From Saprospiraceae bacterium (GTDB taxonomy: Bacteria; Bacteroidota; Bacteroidia; Chitinophagales; Saprospiraceae), in contig JAJCYI010000142.1 of the NCBI GenBank assembly GCA_029263015.1, positions 1 to 64,000 of the forward strand: a stretch of DNA of 64,000 nucleotides, given 5' to 3'. Of this stretch, positions 61,223-64,000 are shown in pieces. Made by a program: the position numbers and the translations under genes. Below the pieces are notes generated by a model. The model was not told the origin of the DNA and did no database searches. It was given only the letters and a program-made list of their open reading frames with translations. The number at the start of each line of letters is the position of its first letter. Position 1 is the stretch's first letter.

Positions 61223-61253
61223 GGTTATTGCCTGCCTGCAGCGAGGCAGGGTT
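61223..61253 (+). repeat. GTTATTGCCTGCC repeat, copy 2 of 3
   Basis: GGTTATTGCCTGCCTGCAGC, then GAGGCAGGGTT. Confidence 0.75.
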
Positions 61254-61343
61254 CGGGGTTTTGGGTTCACAATTCCTCTGCCAAATTCATGGTCAGCACG
61301 TATTTTGTTTTGTAACTAATTGATAATTAATATTTTATAATCA

Positions 61344-61988
61344 TCACTCGTCACTCATCACTAACTTCATATGTTCGATGTTCCGTTTGCTGAACACCAA
61401 CAATGCCCATATCAGGATGATGACAATGAAGATCAGCCCGAGGGACGTCAACAGGTTGTTGAGTTTGTGCAGGGAGAGGAAGGAATCGGGATTGCTTTCG
61501 TACAGCCCGATGTCGAGTTGGCCGATCTCGTACTTGAGCCTGATGGTCATCCTGAAAAAGGAATAGAGGTAGAACAGGACAATGCCAACACCTGCCAGTG
61601 CGAACCGCCTGCCCCAGGCAAGTGGCGTCGCAAGGAACAGTGCAATGAGGAATGCCAAAGCCATATTGATATGGTAGGAAGGGTCAATGCCGTAATCGTA
61701 TTTTGGAACATTTACCATGCCTGGCTTGCCAGATTTTTTGATTTCACGTACCATCTGGTCTGCCTGTTCCCTGCTGTAAAAGTTGAATTTGATCTCCCCG
61801 TTTTCGGAAACCGCCTCGGCGTTTAATTCCACCTCAGGAAGGAATCGCTGGAGCACATTCCCAAATATCGCAGCGTTTGCCCCGGCCAATCCGTTCCTGA
61901 TGCCTGTTATGGAAACCATAACTTGGAGCAGGATAAAAACCAACCAAAATATCCCAAAATGTTTCAACAATTTATTTGGATTCAGCAT
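61344..61988 (-). CDS. Exosortase-associated membrane protein, copy 2
   Basis: 214 residues. N-terminal helix (FGIFWLVFILLQVMVSI), outside loop with VPKYDYGIDPSYHINM, then helices ALAFLIALFLATPLAW, FALAGVGIVLFYLYSFFRM and LGLIFIVIILIWALLVF. Same plan and length as the protein at 55415, little residue identity by eye. It lies 70 bases after exosortase 2 on the same strand. Confidence 0.8.
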   Translation of the reverse strand: MLNPNKLLKHFGIFWLVFILLQVMVSITGIRNGLAGANAAIFGNVLQRFLPEVELNAEAVSENGEIKFNFYSREQADQMVREIKKSGKPGMVNVPKYDYGIDPSYHINMALAFLIALFLATPLAWGRRFALAGVGIVLFYLYSFFRMTIRLKYEIGQLDIGLYESNPDSFLSLHKLNNLLTSLGLIFIVIILIWALLVFSKRNIEHMKLVMSDE

Positions 61989-62006
61989 GGAAGCAAGGTG
62001 TTATTT

Positions 62007-62038
62007 GGTTATTGCCTGCCTGCCGGCGAGGCAGGGTT
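62007..62038 (+). repeat. GTTATTGCCTGCC repeat, copy 3 of 3
   Basis: GGTTATTGCCTGCCTGCCGG, then CGAGGCAGGGTT, between exosortase 2 and its partner gene. Confidence 0.75.
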
Positions 62039-62058
62039 ATTGGTTATTGATTTGGGGT

Positions 62059-62670
62059 TCATTCACCATTCACCATTGCCCTCCGCTGGTTCAATACTTT
62101 GATGACCCAATAGCCCCAGATGAGCATGGTGATGCTGATGAAAATGACAAATCCGCCCTGGACGTGCAGCAGCTCAAACAATGCCTGAGAACCTTTGGCG
62201 CCGGCAAAGTAGAGCATTGGCAGCCGGAGAATGTTCAAAATAGTAAGTACTCCAACTCCATATAACAATCCTCTTCCCTTTTCCGGCCAGCTGGAAGGAA
62301 ATGCCAAAATCCCAGCTACCAAAAGTGCCGTGACTTCCAGCCCATCGCAGCCCCCAGAAACACTCATCCTGAAAGTATCGCCAGAAATGGTTTCTCCAAT
62401 TGCTGTTACAGGCTGTCCCATTATTCCAAGCAGGAAAGCACCAATATTGGCTTGGCCATTTAAAAGATGTGGGTGGATATGAGTCAAGTTGAAGTCGGAA
62501 TAATAAAAAGCATAGAATGCACCGATCATAAGTGCAAAGACGCCGAGGAAACGCAGTGAAACACTTTGGTTGCGCCAGTAGGTTTTGAGCCTTGAGCGCA
62601 AAGTTGGTCCCGAGGCAGTTCCCCTTTTTTTTGAATGACGTTTAGAATTTTTATTTTTTTTACTGGCCAT
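62059..62670 (-). CDS. Exosortase of the XrtH (IPTLxxWG) type, copy 2
   Basis: 203 residues. Cys108 in RMSVSGGCDGLEVTALLVAG, Arg149 in LNILRLPMLYFAG, His169 in ALFELLHVQGGFV; the SGGCDG form is closer to the canonical exosortase motif than in copy 1. Lysine/serine-rich start, then six to seven membrane helices. It should process tagged secreted proteins at the inner membrane. Its nearest substrate (62873) is upstream and closed off by its own terminator. Confidence 0.88.
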   Translation of the reverse strand: MASKKNKNSKRHSKKRGTASGPTLRSRLKTYWRNQSVSLRFLGVFALMIGAFYAFYYSDFNLTHIHPHLLNGQANIGAFLLGIMGQPVTAIGETISGDTFRMSVSGGCDGLEVTALLVAGILAFPSSWPEKGRGLLYGVGVLTILNILRLPMLYFAGAKGSQALFELLHVQGGFVIFISITMLIWGYWVIKVLNQRRAMVNGE

Positions 62671-62796
62671 TTTCGAGATGAAATAAAAAGTTTGAGTTAG
62701 TCAAGTTTATGATGACTGGGTGATGGTTCTTGTTGTAACGAAAGAATAAATCAACAGATGCAAAAATCAATAAAAAAAACTGTTGATTGAAATGCT

Positions 62797-62841
62797 ATCA
62801 AAAAATCCCGAATTCCAGTCCTATGCCAGAATTCGGGATTT
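62797..62841 (-). terminator. Terminator after exosortase substrate 3
   Basis: AAATCCCGAATTC / GAATTCGGGATTT perfect arms, then six T on the minus strand, 32 bases after the stop. Confidence 0.85.
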
Positions 62842-62872
62842 AAAAAATTGGGAGTTTCAATTTCCCAATTTC

Positions 62873-64000
62873 CTATTTCTTTTTTACAAACAAATGAATC
62901 AAATAGGCCAACATAGGCCCCGCCACCAGACTGCCCGGCACATCCGCCGCAGTCATTTCATAACCGAATGCAGAAACCGCTACGGCAAATACCGCAGCCA
63001 ATCCGAACATTACAGCGATGAGCATTTTACCGAAAGAAGCTTTGTCGAAAGGCAATGTGAATTTGTTGTTAGAGACAGTAGTCCCGTATCCAGCCATTAC
63101 AAGCTCACGCTTGCGCAATGCCACCACACCGAAAGTCAATATGAGCAGGGACAATAGTATTAATCCCCATTGGCCGAGGGTCGGTACTTGCTTACAAGCG
63201 GTACAGGTGCCACCCTCCATCAATGGAAATGGGCCACCGCCAGCAGTCCGGTCAACCGTCATGGTAAACCCGACACCTGGCGGATGGAACAGGTCGATGC
63301 GGTAAATACCTGAGCCGGGAGGTGTTTCCGTCAGCCCATCGCCGATCACGATGTTCGTTGCGCCTGCATCGGAATATGCCATGGCTGAAACAGCCGCCAC
63401 TTCCCATGTTTCTCCGGTCATGGAAGTGACCTCTACAAAATCGTGAAAGTAAGTGATGTCGCCGTCTGCGTCATAAAAGTTCAAAGGATCACCACAGGAG
63501 CATGGATCGAAGCTGGTAGGGTCATTGGGGTTGGTTTGGCTGATGGTTGGGCAACCAGGGCCCAGTCCTGGGTCTACGGTTGCATAAGTGGAGGATGTGC
63601 ATGATGGGTCTGTGCTGCAACGGGCTGTGGCCGTATGCATGCCGGGTGTGACATTCATGAAAACATTGGAGGCCTGAAACGGCCCACCATCGAGGGAGTA
63701 TTCCAAGGTACCCGAACAGCCCATGGCAGAAGCGGTAATGGTGATCTTCCCATCATTGGTATTGCAGGAAGTTTCATGAGTGGGCGTGGCCGATGCAGTG
63801 ATCGAACAAGTTGGGCATGTTGAAAGTACAAGAGTACGTCCATCTGCTCCGTTTCCTCCGTCCGAACCAGTGGTAGAACTGCTACCGCCTGAAATATCCA
63901 GGGTTGCCAAAGCTACATTAGGGGGTGGACAGGAACTAAGTTCAATCGAACCGCCAGACCCGCCACCGCCAGCCCCTGAACTACAATTACCAATAGCACC
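62873..64000 (-). CDS. Exosortase substrate 3: secreted Gly-rich protein with extended IPTL-like tag, 5' end missing
   Basis: At least 375 residues; the frame is open to the window edge, so the start lies outside. The visible N-part is glycine/serine-rich (GNCSSGAGGGGSGGSIEL). A repeat-like domain follows (TASATPTHETSCNTNDGKIT, GTLEYSLDGGPFQASNVFMN). The Cys domain is FDPCSCGDPLNFYDADGDIT to GGTCTACK, without the DxDGDG loop of the other two. Tag: VPTLGQWGLILLSLLILTFG, then VVALRKRELV; then the tail, LPFDKASFGKMLIAVMFGLA, FGYEMTAADVPGS, LIHLFVKKK. It is the most canonical tag of the three. Confidence 0.85.
   Translation of the reverse strand, partial: GAIGNCSSGAGGGGSGGSIELSSCPPPNVALATLDISGGSSSTTGSDGGNGADGRTLVLSTCPTCSITASATPTHETSCNTNDGKITITASAMGCSGTLEYSLDGGPFQASNVFMNVTPGMHTATARCSTDPSCTSSTYATVDPGLGPGCPTISQTNPNDPTSFDPCSCGDPLNFYDADGDITYFHDFVEVTSMTGETWEVAAVSAMAYSDAGATNIVIGDGLTETPPGSGIYRIDLFHPPGVGFTMTVDRTAGGGPFPLMEGGTCTACKQVPTLGQWGLILLSLLILTFGVVALRKRELVMAGYGTTVSNNKFTLPFDKASFGKMLIAVMFGLAAVFAVAVSAFGYEMTAADVPGSLVAGPMLAYLIHLFVKKK

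Noticed and set aside
58730-61253. CRISPR array from the regularly placed repeats
   Set aside because: Repeats are long, palindromic, few and separated by genes; no cas genes.

Overview
The window looks like a chromosome segment of a gliding or filamentous marine/activated-sludge type Bacteroidota, most likely of the Saprospiria group. The evidence is indirect: several secreted proteins end in type IX secretion (T9SS) sorting domains, one is a long SprB-repeat protein, and ribosome binding sites are weak. Two promoter-like sites fit the Bacteroidota pattern (TTTG, about 19 bases, then TAnnTTTG). Many small palindromes and short dispersed repeats fill the gaps between genes. No rRNA, tRNA or CRISPR array was seen.

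Layout. 1-16 kb holds cell-surface and secreted proteins: a cut-off T9SS protein, a CotH-family protein, a peptidoglycan-recycling cluster (murQ, secreted PGRP-type amidase, sugar kinase), a two-repeat T9SS protein, a 1555-residue SprB-repeat protein and a beta-helix protein. 17-38 kb is mostly housekeeping: dihydroorotase, two ECF sigma/anti-sigma pairs, a PadR/PspC operon with a homopolymer frameshift, a DUF4407 protein, rny, zapA and a coiled-coil partner, pheT, xerD, a large lipoprotein, two OmpH/Skp paralogues, a DUF4097 protein and an MBL hydrolase. 38.6-50 kb is a large surface protein gene, then a RiPP island, then a Uma2-family gene and a secreted beta-propeller-like gene. 50-55 kb holds RDD, agmatinase/arginase-like, YhcG-like nuclease, mnmE, a hypothetical and a GNAT gene. 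55.4 kb to the right edge is an exosortase system.

The RiPP island (about 42.1-48.0 kb) carries an HTH protein, a double-glycine-type precursor peptide, an OmpA/DUF6624 protein, an ATP-grasp ligase, a 79-residue unknown and a SPASM-domain protein without a radical-SAM cysteine motif. This is the 'grasp-with-SPASM' arrangement. The last three genes are joined by start/stop overlaps. The island is bordered by broken copies of the two flanking genes: the 3' end of the right-hand gene lies at the left border and the 3' end of the left-hand gene lies at the right border. This points to arrival by recombination with related chromosomal DNA.

The exosortase region has two exosortase genes of the XrtH type, each followed by a gene for a membrane partner, and three large secreted proteins that are likely substrates. 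The substrates carry an IPTLxxWG-like tag, but unlike ordinary IPTL-CTERM proteins the tag is not terminal: about 80 more residues follow, with a conserved block (PFDKASF, FGYEMTA, PGSL) and two further predicted membrane helices. A shared cysteine-bearing domain sits just before the tag. This extended sorting tail with a duplicated exosortase/partner module is the best candidate here for an undescribed variant system.
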